Shown here piece by piece: positions 40,853 to 54,123 of a stretch of 64,000 nt of DNA. The notes beneath the pieces are model-generated. The model saw nothing but the letters and a program-made list of their open reading frames with translations, searched no databases and was not told the origin of the DNA. Within the stretch, counting starts at the first letter, position 1, and each line of letters begins with the position of its first letter. The DNA comes from Luteimonas padinae (lineage in GTDB: Bacteria; Pseudomonadota; Gammaproteobacteria; Xanthomonadales; Xanthomonadaceae), in the NCBI RefSeq assembly GCF_014652935.1, contig NZ_BMZT01000010.1:56716-120715 (forward strand). Reading direction: 5' to 3'. The position numbers were made by a program, and so were the translations under genes.

Positions 40853-42663
40853 AGTTCCGTCGCGACCGCAACGGCACCGTCAGGCCCCGCGGCCGCGCGC
40901 AGTTCGACCTGCGCGGGCGGCTGAAGCTGATCGTCGGCGTGCTCGGCGCCTGCGGCGTCATCCTGGTGGCGCGCGCGGTCGACCTGCAGCTGGTCGACAA
41001 CGCCTACTACCAGCAGAAGGCCGATTCGCGCTTCCTGCGCGAGATCCCGATCCCGACCTCGCGCGGCATGATCACCGACCGCAACGGCGAGCCGCTGGCG
41101 GTGTCGTCGCCGGTGGACAGCGTCTGGGGCAATCCGCAGGAGCTGCTCAAGCATCCCGACCGTCTGCCGGAGCTGGCCGAAGCCCTGGGCGTGCCGCTCG
41201 ACCATCTCGAGCGCCGGCTGGCGCAGCGCGCGGACAAGGAATTCGTCTACCTCAAGCGCCGCATCAATCCCAGCGAGGCCGAGGCGATCCTGGCGCACAA
41301 GGTGCCCGGCGTGTTCTCGCAGCGCGAGTTCCGCCGCTTCTATCCGCAGGGCGAGGCACTGGCGCACGTGCTCGGCTTCACCAACATCGACGACGCCGGC
41401 CAGGAGGGCGTGGAGCTCGCCTTCGACGAATGGCTGCGCGGCACGCCCGGCGCGCAGAAGGTGATCCGCGACCGCCGCGGCCGCATCGTCGAGAACGTCG
41501 ACCTGGTGCGCGCCGCGCAGCCGGGCAAGGACCTGACGCTCAGCATCGACCGCCGCGTGCAGTACCTCGCGCACCGCGAACTGCGCGCCACGCTCGAGCG
41601 CACCGGCGCCAGCGCGGGCTCGGCCGTGGTGATGGACATCGCCACCGGCGAGATCCTCGCCATGGCCAACCTGCCCACCTACAACCCGAACGCGGTCACC
41701 GGCGAGCACCGCGATGCGCGCCGCAACCGTTCGGTCACCGACCTGATCGAGCCGGGCTCGACGATCAAGCCCATCACCGTGGCCGCGGGCCTTTCGGCGG
41801 GCGTGATCACGCCGCACACCATCTTCGACACCAACCCGGGCTGGATCCCCAACGGCCGCTACCGCACCACCGACCACCGCAACCTCGGCGTGCTCGACAC
41901 CACGGGCGTGATCACCAAGAGCTCGAACATCGGCACCTCGCGGATCGTCGAGAAGCTCGACAACGCCTACTTCCACGACTACCTCGCCAGCCTGGGCTTC
42001 GGCCGCAGCACCGGCAGCGGCTTCCCCGGCGAAGCCTCGGGCCTGCTGCCGCCGGCGGCCAACTGGAGCGGCACCAGCAAGCAGACCATGAGCTATGGCT
42101 ATGGACTGTCGGTCACGCCGCTGCAGATCGCGCGCGCCTACGCCACGCTGGCCAACCACGGCCGCGCGGTGCGCCCGACCCTGGTCAAGGGCCAGCACGA
42201 GGAGCCCGAGCAGGTGATGGACGCCGGCGTGGCCGACACCGTGCTGAAGATGATGCAGACGGTCACTGAGCCCGGCGGCACCGCGATCCAGGCCGCGATC
42301 CCGGGCTACCACGTGGCCGGCAAGACCGGCACCGCGCGCAAGGCGTCCGGAGGTGGCTACTCGCGCCGCTACGTCTCGTTCTTCGCCGGCGTGGTGCCGG
42401 TGGAGCACCCGCGCTTCTCGATGGTGGTGGTGATCGACGACCCGGATCCGGCCAAGGGCATCTACGGCGGCGCCGTGGCCGGCCCGGTGTTCCAGAAGAC
42501 CATGGACGGCGCGCTGCGCCTGATGGACGTGCCGCCGGACGACATCGAGACCTGGCTGGCCGAGCAGGCGAAGCAGCAGGAAAAGGAGCGCGCGCGCACT
42601 GCGCCGCGCCAGGCCGCCGCAAGCACGGCGTCGACCGCCGCGACGACCGGAGGCCGACCGTGA
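40849..42663 (+). CDS. ftsI: Peptidoglycan D,D-transpeptidase FtsI (PBP3)
   Basis: Septal cross-linking enzyme. The 604-residue protein has a cytoplasmic start, one membrane helix (25-45), a dimerisation domain and a transpeptidase domain with S304-T-I-K307, S358-S-N360 and K492-T-G494. The pedestal motif [15 protein letters not shown] is typical. The last 40 residues are Ala/Thr-rich. Overlaps with ftsL (ATGA) and murE (GTGA) indicate coupling. Confidence 0.97.
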   Translation: MKFRRDRNGTVRPRGRAQFDLRGRLKLIVGVLGACGVILVARAVDLQLVDNAYYQQKADSRFLREIPIPTSRGMITDRNGEPLAVSSPVDSVWGNPQELLKHPDRLPELAEALGVPLDHLERRLAQRADKEFVYLKRRINPSEAEAILAHKVPGVFSQREFRRFYPQGEALAHVLGFTNIDDAGQEGVELAFDEWLRGTPGAQKVIRDRRGRIVENVDLVRAAQPGKDLTLSIDRRVQYLAHRELRATLERTGASAGSAVVMDIATGEILAMANLPTYNPNAVTGEHRDARRNRSVTDLIEPGSTIKPITVAAGLSAGVITPHTIFDTNPGWIPNGRYRTTDHRNLGVLDTTGVITKSSNIGTSRIVEKLDNAYFHDYLASLGFGRSTGSGFPGEASGLLPPAANWSGTSKQTMSYGYGLSVTPLQIARAYATLANHGRAVRPTLVKGQHEEPEQVMDAGVADTVLKMMQTVTEPGGTAIQAAIPGYHVAGKTGTARKASGGGYSRRYVSFFAGVVPVEHPRFSMVVVIDDPDPAKGIYGGAVAGPVFQKTMDGALRLMDVPPDDIETWLAEQAKQQEKERARTAPRQAAASTASTAATTGGRP

Positions 42664-44135
42664 GCCGCCGCATGCGCCTGCGCGAACTGCTGCCCGACGT
42701 GGCCGGCGTGCCGGACGCGCTCGAGGTGTCGGGCCTGGTGCTCGACAGCCGCCAGGTGCGCGCGGGCGACGGTTTTGTCGCCATCGGCGGCTTCGGCACG
42801 CACGGGCTTCACTTCGCCGCGCAGGCGCTGGCCGACGGCGCCGCGGCCGTGATGTACGAGCCGCCGGTGCCGGCAGGCGTGCCCGCGCCGCCCGCCGGCG
42901 CGATCGCCGTGCCCGGGCTGCGTGCGCGCATGGGCGCGATGGCCGACGCCTTCCACGGCCGGCCCTCGGCCGCGATGGCGACGGTCGCGGTGACCGGCAC
43001 CAACGGCAAGACCTCCACCGTGCAGCTGCTGGCGCAGGCCTGGGAGCTGCTCGGCCGCCGCGCCGCCACCATCGGCACGCTGGGCGCGGGCCTCCACGGC
43101 GACGTGCGCCCGACCGGCTTCACCACGCCGCTGGTGCTGCAGGTGCATGAGCTGCTCGCGCAGCTGCGCGACGCCGGCGCGCAGGCGGTGGCGATGGAGA
43201 CCAGTTCGCATGCGCTCGACCAGGGCCGCGTGGACGCGGTGCATTTCCAGGTCGGCGTGTTCACCAACCTCACCCGCGACCACCTCGACTACCACGGCGA
43301 CATGGCGACCTACGGCGCCGCCAAGGAGCGCCTGTTCGCGGTGCCGGGCCTGGAGGCCGCGGTGGTCAACATCGACGACGGCTTCGGCCGTGCGCTGTTC
43401 GCGCGCCTGCCGGCCGGGCTGCGCCGCATCGGCACCAGCGCGCGCGGCGACGCCGACGCCGAGGTCGCCGCGTCCGGCGTCATGCTCGACGCGGCCGGCA
43501 TCGCCTTCGACCTGCGCGTGGGCGCGGACACACTGCCCGTGCGCTCGCCGCTGCTGGGCGGCTTCAACGTCGAGAACCTGCTGGCGGTGGCCGGCGTGCT
43601 GCACGCGCAGGGCGTCGATGCCGCCGGCATCGCGCGCGCGCTGGCCAGGCTGGAGCCGATCGCCGGCCGCATGAACCGCCTCGGCGGCCACGATGGCCTG
43701 CCGCTGGTGGTGGTCGACTACTCGCACACCCCTGACGCCCTGGTGCAGGCGCTGGCGAGCGTGCGCGCGCACGCGGCCGGCCGCATCACCTGCGTGTTCG
43801 GCTGCGGCGGCGAGCGCGACCGCGGCAAGCGCCCCGAGATGGCTGCTGCGGCCGAGCAGGGCGCCGACGCCGTGGTGGTGACCGACGACAACCCGCGCGC
43901 CGAGGACGGCAACGCCATCGTCGCCGACATCATGGCGGGCTTCAGCGATGCGTCCCGGGTCACGGTCGAGCGCGACCGCGCCGCGGCCATCACGCGCGCC
44001 ATTGGCGCCGCCGGCCCCGGCGACATCGTGCTGGTCGCCGGCAAGGGCCACGAGCCCTACCAGGAGATCGACGGCGTGCGCCATCCCTTCGACGACCGCG
44101 ACGTGGCGCAGCGCGCCCTCGGAGGCCGGGCATGA
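42660..44135 (+). CDS. murE: UDP-MurNAc-tripeptide synthetase MurE
   Basis: Adds the third residue of the stem peptide. It has 491 residues from a GTG in the GTGA overlap. The P-loop is GTNGKT (113-118), the carbamylated-lysine region follows, and the substrate motif is D410-N-P-R413 in TDDNPRAED, which marks meso-diaminopimelate as substrate rather than lysine. The C-terminal domain is complete ([12 protein letters not shown]). Confidence 0.96.
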   Translation: MSRRMRLRELLPDVAGVPDALEVSGLVLDSRQVRAGDGFVAIGGFGTHGLHFAAQALADGAAAVMYEPPVPAGVPAPPAGAIAVPGLRARMGAMADAFHGRPSAAMATVAVTGTNGKTSTVQLLAQAWELLGRRAATIGTLGAGLHGDVRPTGFTTPLVLQVHELLAQLRDAGAQAVAMETSSHALDQGRVDAVHFQVGVFTNLTRDHLDYHGDMATYGAAKERLFAVPGLEAAVVNIDDGFGRALFARLPAGLRRIGTSARGDADAEVAASGVMLDAAGIAFDLRVGADTLPVRSPLLGGFNVENLLAVAGVLHAQGVDAAGIARALARLEPIAGRMNRLGGHDGLPLVVVDYSHTPDALVQALASVRAHAAGRITCVFGCGGERDRGKRPEMAAAAEQGADAVVVTDDNPRAEDGNAIVADIMAGFSDASRVTVERDRAAAITRAIGAAGPGDIVLVAGKGHEPYQEIDGVRHPFDDRDVAQRALGGRA

Positions 44136-45661
44136 AGCCGATCGCGCTCTCGCGGATCGCACAGGCCTGCAACGGCCGCCTGCACGGCGACGACGTCGTG
44201 GTCGACGCGGTCGTGAGTGACAGCCGCACGCTGGCCCCGGTGGGCGCGCCGCTGTTCGTCGCGATCGCCGGCGAGAATTTCGACGGCCACGCGCACGTCG
44301 CCGCGGCCGCCGCCAGTGGCGCAGCGGCGGCGCTGGTGTCGCGCGTGGTCGACGCACCGCTGCCCCAGGTCGTGGTCGGCGATACCGTCGAAGCGCTGGG
44401 TTCGCTCGCGCGGACGCTGCAGGCCGCGCGCGTGGCGCAGTCGGTGGTCGCCATCACCGGCAGCAACGGCAAGACCAGCGTCAAGGAGCTCACGCTCTCG
44501 ATCCTCCGCCGGTTCGCCTCCGTGGTCGCCAGCCCCGGCAACCGCAACAACGAGATCGGCCTGCCTCTGGCGATCATCGATGCCGACGACGCGGCGCGCT
44601 TCGCGGTGTACGAGATGGGCGCCGGCAAGCCGGGCGACATCGCCTATCTCGCGGGCATCGCCTCGCCGCGCGTGGCGCTGGTCAACAACATCGCGCCGGC
44701 GCATCTCGAGCGCATGGGAACCATCGCCAATGTCGCCGGCGTCAAGGGCGCGATCTACGACGCGCTGCCGGCCGACGGCACCGCGGTGGTCAATGCCGAC
44801 GACGCGTTCGCCTCGTTCTTCGCCGAGCGCGCGCACGGCCGCCGGATCCTCCGCTTCGGCTTCGGGCCGCGCGCCGACGTGCGCGTGCGCGACCTCGTGC
44901 TGCGCGAGGATGGCAGCGACTTCGTGCTGGAGACGCCGGCAGGCGAGGCCGCCGTGTCGCTGGCGCTGCCCGGACGGCACAACGTCGCCAATGCCATGGC
45001 GGCGGCGGCACTGGCTCTGGCCTGCGACGCGCCGCTGGCTGCGATCGCCGAGGGGCTCACTCTGGCGCGGCCGGTGCAGGGCCGCCTGGTGCGCCACCGC
45101 CTGCCGGGCGCGTGGCTGGTGGACGACAGCTACAACGCCAATCCGGGCTCGCTGGCCGCGGCCATCGACACCCTGGCCACGGCCAGCGGCGGTGGCTGGC
45201 TGGTGCTGGGCGACATGCGCGAGCTGGGCGACGAAGCACAAGCGCTGCACGCGGCCGCCGGCCGCCGCGCGCGCGAGGCTGGCGTGGCGCGGCTGTTCGC
45301 GCTGGGCGCGCTGGCGGCGAAGGCGGCGGAGGCCTTTGGCGAAGGCGGCGAAGTGTTCGCGTCGCACGAAGCGCTGGCCGCTGCTGTGGGAGCGGCTATA
45401 GCCGCGATCGCCGTGCCGCGGATGCCGGCTGCCGACGATGCCCCGGTCGCGGCTGTAGCCGCTCCTACAGGGGCAGTTCGTCCGGCCGCAGGGGCAGGTG
45501 GACCGGCCACGGAGGCAGATCGTCCGGCCGCAGGGGCAGGTCGATCGGGCGCAGAGGCGGTCGCGCCGGTGCCCACGGTGCTGGTGAAGGGTTCGCGCGG
45601 CAGCGCGATGGATCGCGTGGTCCGCGCGCTTCTTGAAGGAGTCGACACCGATGCTGCTTGA
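44132..45661 (+). CDS. murF: UDP-MurNAc-tripeptide--D-Ala-D-Ala ligase MurF with REP-derived insert
   Basis: Adds D-Ala-D-Ala to the muropeptide precursor. It has 509 residues against about 450 normally. The P-loop is GSNGKT (110-115), with [11 protein letters not shown] and [16 protein letters not shown] both intact. The extra length is an insert at about residues 417-477, between the last helices of the C-terminal domain and the final strand ([15 protein letters not shown]). The insert is encoded by two facing REP elements and a run of about 21-base repeats (RPAAGAG-type peptide). The reading frame stays open, so the enzyme is presumably active with a disordered loop. It overlaps mraY by 11 bases. 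Confidence 0.95.
   Translation: MKPIALSRIAQACNGRLHGDDVVVDAVVSDSRTLAPVGAPLFVAIAGENFDGHAHVAAAAASGAAAALVSRVVDAPLPQVVVGDTVEALGSLARTLQAARVAQSVVAITGSNGKTSVKELTLSILRRFASVVASPGNRNNEIGLPLAIIDADDAARFAVYEMGAGKPGDIAYLAGIASPRVALVNNIAPAHLERMGTIANVAGVKGAIYDALPADGTAVVNADDAFASFFAERAHGRRILRFGFGPRADVRVRDLVLREDGSDFVLETPAGEAAVSLALPGRHNVANAMAAAALALACDAPLAAIAEGLTLARPVQGRLVRHRLPGAWLVDDSYNANPGSLAAAIDTLATASGGGWLVLGDMRELGDEAQALHAAAGRRAREAGVARLFALGALAAKAAEAFGEGGEVFASHEALAAAVGAAIAAIAVPRMPAADDAPVAAVAAPTGAVRPAAGAGGPATEADRPAAGAGRSGAEAVAPVPTVLVKGSRGSAMDRVVRALLEGVDTDAA
45384..45471. repeat. Facing REP-like pair inside murF
   Basis: A copy at 45384-45410 (CTGTGGGAGCGGCTATAG followed by CCGCGATCG) and an inverted copy at 45444-45471 (GGTCGCGGCTGTAGCCGC followed by TCCTACAGG), both read through in frame by murF. 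The arms could pair into a long hairpin in the mRNA. Confidence 0.9.
45474..45557 (+). repeat. Short tandem repeat inside murF, next to the REP pair
   Basis: Four degenerate units of about 21 bases built around CGTCCGGCCGCAGGGGCAG, encoding seven-residue steps such as VRPAAGA. They begin 2 bases after the second REP. The repeat keeps the murF frame, since the unit is a multiple of three. Confidence 0.75.
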
Positions 45662-46735
45662 ACTCACCCGCTGGCTGCAGCAGCTCGAAGGCCTGTTCGG
45701 CCTGTTCGGCTACCTGACCTTCCGCGGCATCCTCGCGGCCCTGACCTCGCTGGCGCTGTCGCTGTGGTGGGGCCCGGCGGTGATCCGCAAGCTCGCCCAG
45801 TACAAGGGCGGCCAGCCGATCCGCCAGGACGGCCCGCAGACGCACTTCTCCAAGGCCGGCACGCCGACCATGGGCGGCGGCCTGATCCTGATCACGGTGC
45901 TGGCCGCGGTGCTGCTGTGGGGCGACCTGCGCAACAAGTATGTGTGGGTGGTGCTGGCGGTGATGGTGGCCTTCGGCGCCATCGGCTGGTGGGACGACTG
46001 GATCAAGATCGTCAAGCGCGACCCCAACGGCATGCGCTCGCGCACCAAGTACGCGCTGCAGTCGCTGTTCGGGCTCGCGGTCGGCCTGTTCCTGTGGTTC
46101 AGCGCCGACACGCCGGTGGCGACCACCTTCTACATCCCGTTCTTCAAGGCGGTGGCGCTGCCGCTGGCGGGCGTTTCGTTCGTGGCGATCGCCTACTTCT
46201 GGATCGTCGGCTTCTCCAATGCGGTGAACCTGACCGACGGCCTCGACGGCCTGGCGATCATGCCCACGGTGCTGGTGGCCTGCGCGCTGGGCGTGTTCGC
46301 CTATGCCTCGGGCCACGCGCAGTTCGCCGAATACCTGCAGATCCCGCGCGTGCCCGGGGCCGGCGAGCTGGTGATCATCTGCGCCGCAATCGCGGGCGCG
46401 GGCCTGGGCTTCCTGTGGTTCAACACCTATCCGGCGATGGTGTTCATGGGCGACATCGGCGCGCTGGCGCTGGGCGCGGTGCTCGGCACCATCGCCGTGA
46501 TCGTGCGCCAGGAACTCGTGCTGGTGGTGATGGGCGGCATCTTCGTCATCGAGACGCTGTCGGTGATGATCCAGGTGGCCAGCTTCAAGCTCACCGGCAA
46601 GCGCGTGTTCCGCATGGCGCCCATCCACCACCACTTCGAGCTAAAAGGCTGGCCGGAGCCGCGCGTGATCGTGCGCTTCTGGATCATCTCCGTGATCCTC
46701 GTGCTGGTCGGGCTGGCCACGTTGAAGGTGCGCTG

Positions 46736-46736
<1 letters not shown>
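45651..46736 (+). CDS. mraY: Phospho-N-acetylmuramoyl-pentapeptide transferase MraY
   Basis: Membrane enzyme that makes lipid I from UDP-MurNAc-pentapeptide and undecaprenyl phosphate. It has 361 residues and ten membrane helices. Motifs are [20 protein letters not shown] (catalytic aspartates), [14 protein letters not shown] and the HHHFE loop with [14 protein letters not shown]. The start [14 protein letters not shown] lies 11 bases inside the end of murF and is preferred to 45633. ftsW follows in a TGATG overlap; in E. coli murD comes between them. Confidence 0.97.
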
Positions 46737-48042
<1,306 letters not shown>

Positions 48043-48046
<4 letters not shown>

Positions 48047-49497
48047 TCCGTCGCCTCCACGACACCCACGGCGTGCCGATGGCCGACTTCGCGCGGCGGC
48101 ACTCGCGCGTGCACTTCATCGGCATCGGCGGCACCGGCATGAGCGGCATCGCCGAAGTGCTGTGCACGCTGGGCTACCAGGTGTCGGGCTCGGACATGGC
48201 CGACAGTGCGGTCACGCGCCGACTTGCCGCCCTCGGCGCCACCGTGCACCGTGGCCACGCCGCCGCGAACGTGCTGGGTACCGACTGCGTGGTGGTGTCG
48301 AGCGCGATCCGGCCCGACAACCCCGAGCTGATGGAGGCGCGCGCGCAGCGCATCCCGGTGGTGCCGCGCGCCGAGATGCTGGCCGAGCTGATGCGCTTCC
48401 GCCGCGGCGTGGCCGTTGCCGGCACGCACGGCAAGACCACCACCACCTCGCTGCTGGCAAGCGTGCTGGCCGAGGGCGGCCTCGATCCGACCTTCGTCAT
48501 CGGCGGCAAGCTGCTGGCCGCCGGCGCCAACGCGCGCCTGGGCGGCGGCGACTGGCTGGTGGCCGAGGCCGACGAGAGCGACGGCAGCTTCCTGCGCCTG
48601 AACCCGCTGGTGGCCATCGTCACCAACATCGACGTCGACCACCTGGAGAACTACGGCGGCGACTTCGCGCGCGTGCAGCAGGCCTTCTCCGAATTCCTGC
48701 ACCGGCTGCCGTTCTACGGCCTGGCGGTGCTGTGCATCGACGATCCCGAGGTCGCGGCGCTGGCCGGTGCGGTGTCGCGCCATGTCATGACCTACGGCTT
48801 CCATGCCGACGCCGACGTGCGCGCCGAGAACGTGCGCCAGGACGGCCCGACCATGCACTTCGACCTCGTGCTTCCCGACGCCTCCGCCACGCCGATGGAG
48901 CTGGCGATGCCGGGCCGCCACAACGTGCAGAACGCGCTCGCCGCCGCCGCCGTGGCCTGGGAGCTGGGCGTCAAGCCCGCCGCCATCCGCGCCGCGCTGG
49001 CGAAGTTCGAGGGCGTCGGGCGCCGCTTCAACCGCCTCGCCGAGCTCACCACCGCGCGCGGCGCCACCGTGCAGCTGGTCGACGACTACGGCCACCATCC
49101 GCGCGAACTGGCCGCGGTGTTCGCCGCCGCGCGCGGCGGCTGGCCCGACAGGCGTCTGGTTGTCGCCTTCCAGCCGCACCGCTACAGCCGCACCCGCGAC
49201 CTGCTCGACGACTTCGCCGGGGTGCTGTCCGACGTCGACGCGCTGGTGCTGACCGAGGTCTATCCGGCCGGCGAACAGCCGCTGCCCAACGCCGATGCGC
49301 GCGCGCTGGCGCGTGCGATCCGCGCCCGCGGCCGCATCGACCCCGTGGTCGTGAACGGCCCCGGCGATCTGCGCGAGTTGCTGCCCGACATCCTCGAGGA
49401 CGGCGACCTGCTGCTGGTGATGGGCGCCGGCGACATCGGCCACGTCTCGCAGAGCCTGGCCACCGAGGGCTTCCCGGCTGCAGGAGAGGGCGCATGA
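48043..49497 (+). CDS. murC: UDP-N-acetylmuramate--L-alanine ligase MurC
   Basis: Adds L-Ala to UDP-MurNAc, the first peptide step. It has 484 residues: the N-terminal Rossmann domain [19 protein letters not shown]-loop GTHGKT (127-132), ADESDGSFL and the C-terminal domain with [14 protein letters not shown] and [13 protein letters not shown]. The start in the ATGA overlap with ftsW adds about 15 residues before the Rossmann strand, which is normal for the family. Confidence 0.97.
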
Positions 49498-50432
49498 GCA
49501 TGTCGCTTCCACCGCCGCGCGTGACCGACCCCGCCGCCTTCGGCCGCGTGGCCGTGCTGTTGGGCGGCGACACCAGCGAGCGCGAGGTGTCGCTGGACTC
49601 CGGCGCGGGCGTGCTCGAGGCGCTGCGCTCGCGCGGCGTCGACGCACAGCCCGTCGACGGCGTGCCGGCGCTGCTGGCCGCGCTGCAGGCCGGGCGCTTC
49701 GACCGCGTCTTCAACATCCTCCACGGCGGCGCCGGCGAGAACGGCACCGTGCAGGGCCTGCTCGACGCGCTGGGCGTGCCGTACACCGGCTCGGGCGTGC
49801 TCGGCAGCGCGCTGACCATGGACAAGATCCGCACCAAGCAGGTGTGGCTGTCCGAAGGCCTGCCCACGCCGCGCTACGAGCGCCTGGCGAAGGGCGCCGA
49901 CCTCCGTGCCGCGGCCGCGCGCCTGGGCTACCCGGTGTTCGTGAAGCCGTCGTCCGAAGGCTCCAGCGTCGGCGTGTTCCGCGTGCTGTCGGAGGCCGAC
50001 CTCGCGCCGGCCATCGAGTTCGCCTCGCGCTACGACGGCGAGCTGCTCATGGAGCAGATGGTGCGCGGCGACGAACTGACCGTCGGCATCCTCGGCGACA
50101 TCGCGCTGCCGTCGATCCGCATCGTGCCCGCGGGCGAGTGGTACGACTACCACGCCAAGTACGTCGCCGAGGACACGCAGTACCTGTGCCCGGGCCTGGA
50201 CGGTGAGGACGAGGCGGCGATCCGCGACCTGGCCCTGCGCGCCTTCCGCGCCGCCGCCTGCAGCGGCTGGGGCCGGGTGGACGTGATGCGCGACCGCGAG
50301 CGCGGCCTGCAGCTGATCGAGGTGAACACCGCGCCGGGCATGACCAGCCACTCGCTGGTACCCAAGGCCGCGGCGCAGCTGGGATGCGACTACGCCGGGC
50401 TGTGCTGGCGCGTGCTGGAGCAGACGCTGTGA
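49494..50432 (+). CDS. ddl: D-alanine--D-alanine ligase
   Basis: ATP-grasp enzyme that makes the D-Ala-D-Ala used by MurF. It has 312 residues, close to E. coli DdlB, with [50 protein letters not shown] and [16 protein letters not shown] good ribosome site (AGGAGAGG) precedes the start. It overlaps murC (ATGA) and ftsQ (GTGA). Confidence 0.97.
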   Translation: MSMSLPPPRVTDPAAFGRVAVLLGGDTSEREVSLDSGAGVLEALRSRGVDAQPVDGVPALLAALQAGRFDRVFNILHGGAGENGTVQGLLDALGVPYTGSGVLGSALTMDKIRTKQVWLSEGLPTPRYERLAKGADLRAAAARLGYPVFVKPSSEGSSVGVFRVLSEADLAPAIEFASRYDGELLMEQMVRGDELTVGILGDIALPSIRIVPAGEWYDYHAKYVAEDTQYLCPGLDGEDEAAIRDLALRAFRAAACSGWGRVDVMRDRERGLQLIEVNTAPGMTSHSLVPKAAAQLGCDYAGLCWRVLEQTL

Positions 50433-51136
50433 ACGCGCTGGCCCGCATCCTCGCCTGGGCACTCGCGGTGGCGCTGGTGGCGCTGCCGGTGGTGGCCGTG
50501 GTCCAAGGCTGGATCGGCGCCGAGCGCTGGCCGCTGCGCACGCTGCGCATCAACGACAACCTGCAGCAGGTCGATCCCGACGTGGTGCGCGAGGCCGTGC
50601 TGCCCTACGCGCGGCAGGGCTTCTTCGCCGTGCGCCTGGACGAGGCCCGCGCGGCCGTCGCGCGCCTGCCCTGGGTCGAGCAGGCCGAGGTCTCCAAGCG
50701 CTGGCCGGACGTGCTCGAAGTGCGCGTCAGCGAGCACCGTCCGTATGCGCGCTGGGGCGACGAGCGCCTGCTGTCGCAGCAGGGTCGCGTGTTCCCGGCC
50801 GGCGACGTCGACGTGCCCCAGGGGCTGCCGCTGCTGCATGGTCCCGACGGCCGCGTCGAGGACGTGGTCGAGCTCTACCAGGAGGCCAGCAGCCTGTTCG
50901 CCCCGGCCGGCTACGGCGTGCGCGCGCTGCTGCTCGACAACCGCGGCAGCTGGGCGATGGTCCTCTCCAACGGCACCGAGGTGGTCATCGGCAGCCACCA
51001 GGCCCGCATCCGCATGGCGCGCTTCGCCCGGCTGCTGCCGCAGCTGCTGCAGCAGAAGCAGCTGCCGCTGTCGCGTGCCGACCTCCGATACACGAATGGC
51101 TTCGCCCTGACCTGGGCCGAGGAAAGCACTGCATGA
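50429..51136 (+). CDS. ftsQ: Cell division protein FtsQ
   Basis: Bitopic divisome scaffold that holds FtsL and FtsB. It has 235 residues from a GTG in the GTGA overlap: one membrane helix (about 5-27), a POTRA domain (about 33-105; [22 protein letters not shown]) and the FtsQ beta domain with [31 protein letters not shown] split across the border. An upstream ATG at 50384 lies inside ddl and is rejected. Confidence 0.94.
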   Translation: MNALARILAWALAVALVALPVVAVVQGWIGAERWPLRTLRINDNLQQVDPDVVREAVLPYARQGFFAVRLDEARAAVARLPWVEQAEVSKRWPDVLEVRVSEHRPYARWGDERLLSQQGRVFPAGDVDVPQGLPLLHGPDGRVEDVVELYQEASSLFAPAGYGVRALLLDNRGSWAMVLSNGTEVVIGSHQARIRMARFARLLPQLLQQKQLPLSRADLRYTNGFALTWAEESTA

Positions 51137-52368
51137 ACCGCAAAGGCGACAAGGCCCTGATCGTCGGCCTCGATATCGGCACCTCCAAGGTGGTGGCCCT
51201 GGTGGGCGAGTACTCGCCGGGCAACCCGATCGAGGTGATCGGCATCGGCAGCCACGAATCGCGCGGGCTCAAGCGCGGCGTGGTCGTGGACATCGAATCC
51301 ACGGTGCAGTCGATCCAGCGCGCGATCGAGGAGGCGGAGCTGATGGCCGGCTGCGACATCCGCTCGGTCTACGCCTCGATCTCGGGCAGCCACGTGCAGT
51401 GCAAGAACTCGCCCGGCATCGTGCCGATCCGCGACGGCGAGGTCACCTGGAGCGACCTCGACCGCGTGCTCGACGCCGCCAAGGCCGTCGCCATCCCGGC
51501 GGACCAGAAGATCCTGCATGCGATCCCGCGCGAGTACGTGCTCGACGACTCGCAGGAAGGCATCCGCAATCCCGTCGGCATGACCGGCGTGCGCCTGGAG
51601 GTGCACGCGCACCTGGTGGTCTGCGCGCAGTCGGCCGCGGCCAACATCTCGAAGTGCGTGCAGCGCTGCGACCTGCAGATCGACGACCTGGTGCTGTCCT
51701 CGCTGGCCTCCAGCACCGCGGTGCTGACCAGCGACGAGCGCGAACTGGGCGTGGTGATGGTCGACATCGGCGCCGGCACGACCGATCTCGCCGTGTTCGT
51801 TCAGGGCGCGATCTGCCACACCTCAAGCCTGCCGATCGCCGGCGACAAGGTCACCGAGGACATCGCGCACATGCTGCGCACGCCCACGCCGGAAGCCGAG
51901 CAGATCAAGGTGCGCTACGCCTGCGCGCTGGCGCAGCTGGCCACCAGCGAGGAGTCGATCCAGGTGCCGTCGGTGGGCGACCGTCCGCCGCGGCGCCTGC
52001 CGCGCCAGTCGCTGGCGCAGGCCGTGCAGGCCCGCTACGAGGAGATCTTCGAGATGGTGCAGGCCGAACTGCGCCGCTCGGGCTTCGAGCAGCACGTGCG
52101 CGCCGGCATGGTGCTGACCGGCGGCGCCGCGAAGATGGAAGGCGTGGTGGAACTGGCCGAGGAAATGCTGCAGATGCCGGTGCGCGTGGGCATCCCGCAG
52201 CACGTCACCGGCCTGGGCGAAGTGGTCAACAACCCGGTGCACGCCACCGGCGTCGGCCTGCTGCTGATGGGCAGCCAGATCGAGCACCCGCGCCGCCCGG
52301 TGCTCCCCACCGGCCGCGCGGGCAGCGTGCTCAAGAAGCTCAAGACCTGGTTCCAGGGAGAGTTCTGA
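51133..52368 (+). CDS. ftsA: Cell division protein FtsA
   Basis: Actin-like protein that ties FtsZ filaments to the membrane. It has 411 residues: phosphate 1 loop [16 protein letters not shown], the 1C domain (about 85-165), phosphate 2 loop [14 protein letters not shown], adenosine loop [11 protein letters not shown], and the C-terminal membrane-targeting amphipathic helix [13 protein letters not shown]. It starts in an ATGA overlap with ftsQ. Confidence 0.97.
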   Translation: MNRKGDKALIVGLDIGTSKVVALVGEYSPGNPIEVIGIGSHESRGLKRGVVVDIESTVQSIQRAIEEAELMAGCDIRSVYASISGSHVQCKNSPGIVPIRDGEVTWSDLDRVLDAAKAVAIPADQKILHAIPREYVLDDSQEGIRNPVGMTGVRLEVHAHLVVCAQSAAANISKCVQRCDLQIDDLVLSSLASSTAVLTSDERELGVVMVDIGAGTTDLAVFVQGAICHTSSLPIAGDKVTEDIAHMLRTPTPEAEQIKVRYACALAQLATSEESIQVPSVGDRPPRRLPRQSLAQAVQARYEEIFEMVQAELRRSGFEQHVRAGMVLTGGAAKMEGVVELAEEMLQMPVRVGIPQHVTGLGEVVNNPVHATGVGLLLMGSQIEHPRRPVLPTGRAGSVLKKLKTWFQGEF

Positions 52369-52396
52369 CATGCAGGCCCCGGGCTTCCAGCCACCC

Positions 52397-52422
52397 CTGT
52401 GGGAGCAGCTACAGCTGCGACC
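52397..52422. repeat. REP-like element between ftsA and ftsZ
   Basis: CTGTGGGAGCAGCTACAG followed by CTGCGACC, 28 bases after the ftsA stop. It may partly separate ftsZ expression from the upstream operon; the remaining 107 bases to ftsZ are A-rich and could hold a promoter, but none is clear. Confidence 0.85.
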
Positions 52423-52529
52423 GCCCCGCGACACCAGGCGACGACGAAAACGATCCATCGCGGCACCGCTCCACCCCCAACAACAAGAAAACACCAGCAA
52501 CACATAACGACATCAAGAGGACTACGGAC

Positions 52530-53783
52530 ATGGCGCACTTCGAACTGGTTGAAAAGATGGCCCCCAACGCCGTCATCAAGGTCATCGGCGTGGGTGGCGG
52601 CGGTGGCAACGCCGTCAACCACATGGTCAACAGCAGCGTGGACGGCGTGGAATTCATCACCGCCAACACCGACGCGCAGGCGATCAAGAACTGCGGCTCC
52701 AAGCTGCAGCTGCAGCTCGGCACCAGCGTCACCAAGGGCCTGGGCGCGGGCGCGAATCCGGAAGTGGGCCGCCAGGCCGCGCTCGAGGACCGCGACCAGA
52801 TCATGGAAGCGCTGCAGGGCGCGGACATGGTGTTCATCACCGCCGGCATGGGCGGCGGTACCGGCACCGGCGCGGCTCCGGTGGTGGCGCAGCTGGCCAA
52901 GGAGATGGGCATCCTGACCGTCGCCGTGGTCACCAAGCCGTTCCCGTTCGAGGGCCGCCGCCGCATGCAGGTGGCGCTGAAGGGCATCGAGGAACTGGCC
53001 GCCAGCTGCGACTCGCTGATCACCATCCCCAACGAGAAGCTGATCACCGTGCTTGGCCGCAACGCCACCATGGTGCAGGCCTTCCGTGCCGCCAACGACG
53101 TGCTGCTGGGCGCCGTGCAGGGCATCGCCGACCTGATCGTCCGCCCGGGCCTGATCAACGTCGACTTCGCCGACGTGCGCACCGTGATGGGCGAGATGGG
53201 CCTGGCGATGATGGGCACCGGCACCGCCCGCGGCGACGACCGCGCGCAGGCCGCCGCCGAGTCCGCGATCCAGAACCCGCTGCTCGACGACGTCAACCTG
53301 GCCGGCGCCAACGGCATCCTGGTCAACATCACCGCCGGCCCCGACTTCACCATGAGCGAGTTCGACGAGGTCGGCCGCACCGTGGAGAACTTCGCCAGCG
53401 AGGACGCGACGATCGTCATCGGCACCGTGCTCGACCCGGACATGCAGGACGACGTGCGCGTGACCGTGGTCGCCACCGGCCTCAACGCCAACCGCGGCCG
53501 CAGCACCGGCCACGGCCGCGGCGAGTCCAGCTACCAGGAGCCGCAGCGCCGCCCGCACGTGCAGCTGATCAACACCGGCGGCCGCCGCGACGGCACCACC
53601 GGCATGCTGATCGAGGACGAGGTGCAGCCGGTGGCCGCGACCGGCGGCTTCGGCCTGCGCCGCGCCTCCGCCGAGCCGGCTGCAGCCCCCGCCACCCCCG
53701 CCACCCCCGCCGTCGCCGACTTCGGCGGCAACGACTCCGGCTACCTGGACATTCCGGCGTTCCTGCGCCGCCAGGCCGACTGA
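52530..53783 (+). CDS. ftsZ: Cell division GTPase FtsZ
   Basis: Tubulin homologue that forms the Z ring. It has 417 residues with the GTP-binding signature GGGTGTG (108-114), the T7 catalytic loop [14 protein letters not shown] and the conserved C-terminal peptide [12 protein letters not shown], which binds FtsA and ZipA. The linker (about 320-400) contains PATPATPAV-type sequence. A ribosome site AAGAGGA precedes the ATG. It is followed at once by a perfect hairpin terminator. Confidence 0.98.
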   Translation: MAHFELVEKMAPNAVIKVIGVGGGGGNAVNHMVNSSVDGVEFITANTDAQAIKNCGSKLQLQLGTSVTKGLGAGANPEVGRQAALEDRDQIMEALQGADMVFITAGMGGGTGTGAAPVVAQLAKEMGILTVAVVTKPFPFEGRRRMQVALKGIEELAASCDSLITIPNEKLITVLGRNATMVQAFRAANDVLLGAVQGIADLIVRPGLINVDFADVRTVMGEMGLAMMGTGTARGDDRAQAAAESAIQNPLLDDVNLAGANGILVNITAGPDFTMSEFDEVGRTVENFASEDATIVIGTVLDPDMQDDVRVTVVATGLNANRGRSTGHGRGESSYQEPQRRPHVQLINTGGRRDGTTGMLIEDEVQPVAATGGFGLRRASAEPAAAPATPATPAVADFGGNDSGYLDIPAFLRRQAD

Positions 53784-53789
53784 GCCGAA

Positions 53790-53815
53790 GGGACCCCGCG
53801 TACGCGCGGGGTCCC
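53790..53815 (+). terminator. Hairpin terminator of the dcw cluster
   Basis: GGGACCCCGCG, loop TACG, CGCGGGGTCCC: a perfect 11-bp stem 6 bases after the ftsZ stop. No U-tract follows, but the stem is the strongest simple hairpin of the region and its position is that of a terminator. Confidence 0.65.
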
Positions 53816-53838
53816 GCAGCCCTACCGGTCACCGCCTT

Positions 53839-53914
53839 TGCAGGAGCGGCCATAGCCGCGACCGGCACCAAGCATCAGGCCGCACCACTGGTCGCGGCTG
53901 TAGCCGCTCCTGCA
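53839..53914. repeat. Facing REP-like pair between ftsZ and lpxC
   Basis: Copies at 53839-53863 (TGCAGGAGCGGCCATAGC followed by CGCGACC) and, inverted, 53890-53914. Together with the preceding hairpin they fill the 3' side of the 340-base ftsZ-lpxC gap. The rest of the gap, to 54033, shows nothing I can name. Confidence 0.85.
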
Positions 53915-54032
53915 GTGACGAAGGCATCGGAGACACAGGAAAGCATCGGAGGCGCCGATCGCCGCGATAGCCGCGACGACCCGGCGGCACGCTGCGTCCG
54001 AAGGACGATTCCCGCAGGCGCCGCCAACTCCG

Positions 54033-54061
54033 TTCAGGTTCAGCCTGCCGCGTGCTAAATT
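54033..54061 (+). promoter_or_regulatory. Promoter of lpxC
   Basis: TTCAGG (54033-54038), 17-base spacer and TAAATT (54056-54061), preceded by TGC as an extended -10. It gives a leader of about 55 bases. The same GCTAAA word fits the -10 pattern of other genes in the window. Confidence 0.5.
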
Positions 54062-54123
54062 GCGAACCGCTTTCATTTGACGGTCGCCGCGCGCGGCCGT
54101 ACCGGACCCCAGAGCCCCCGCGA

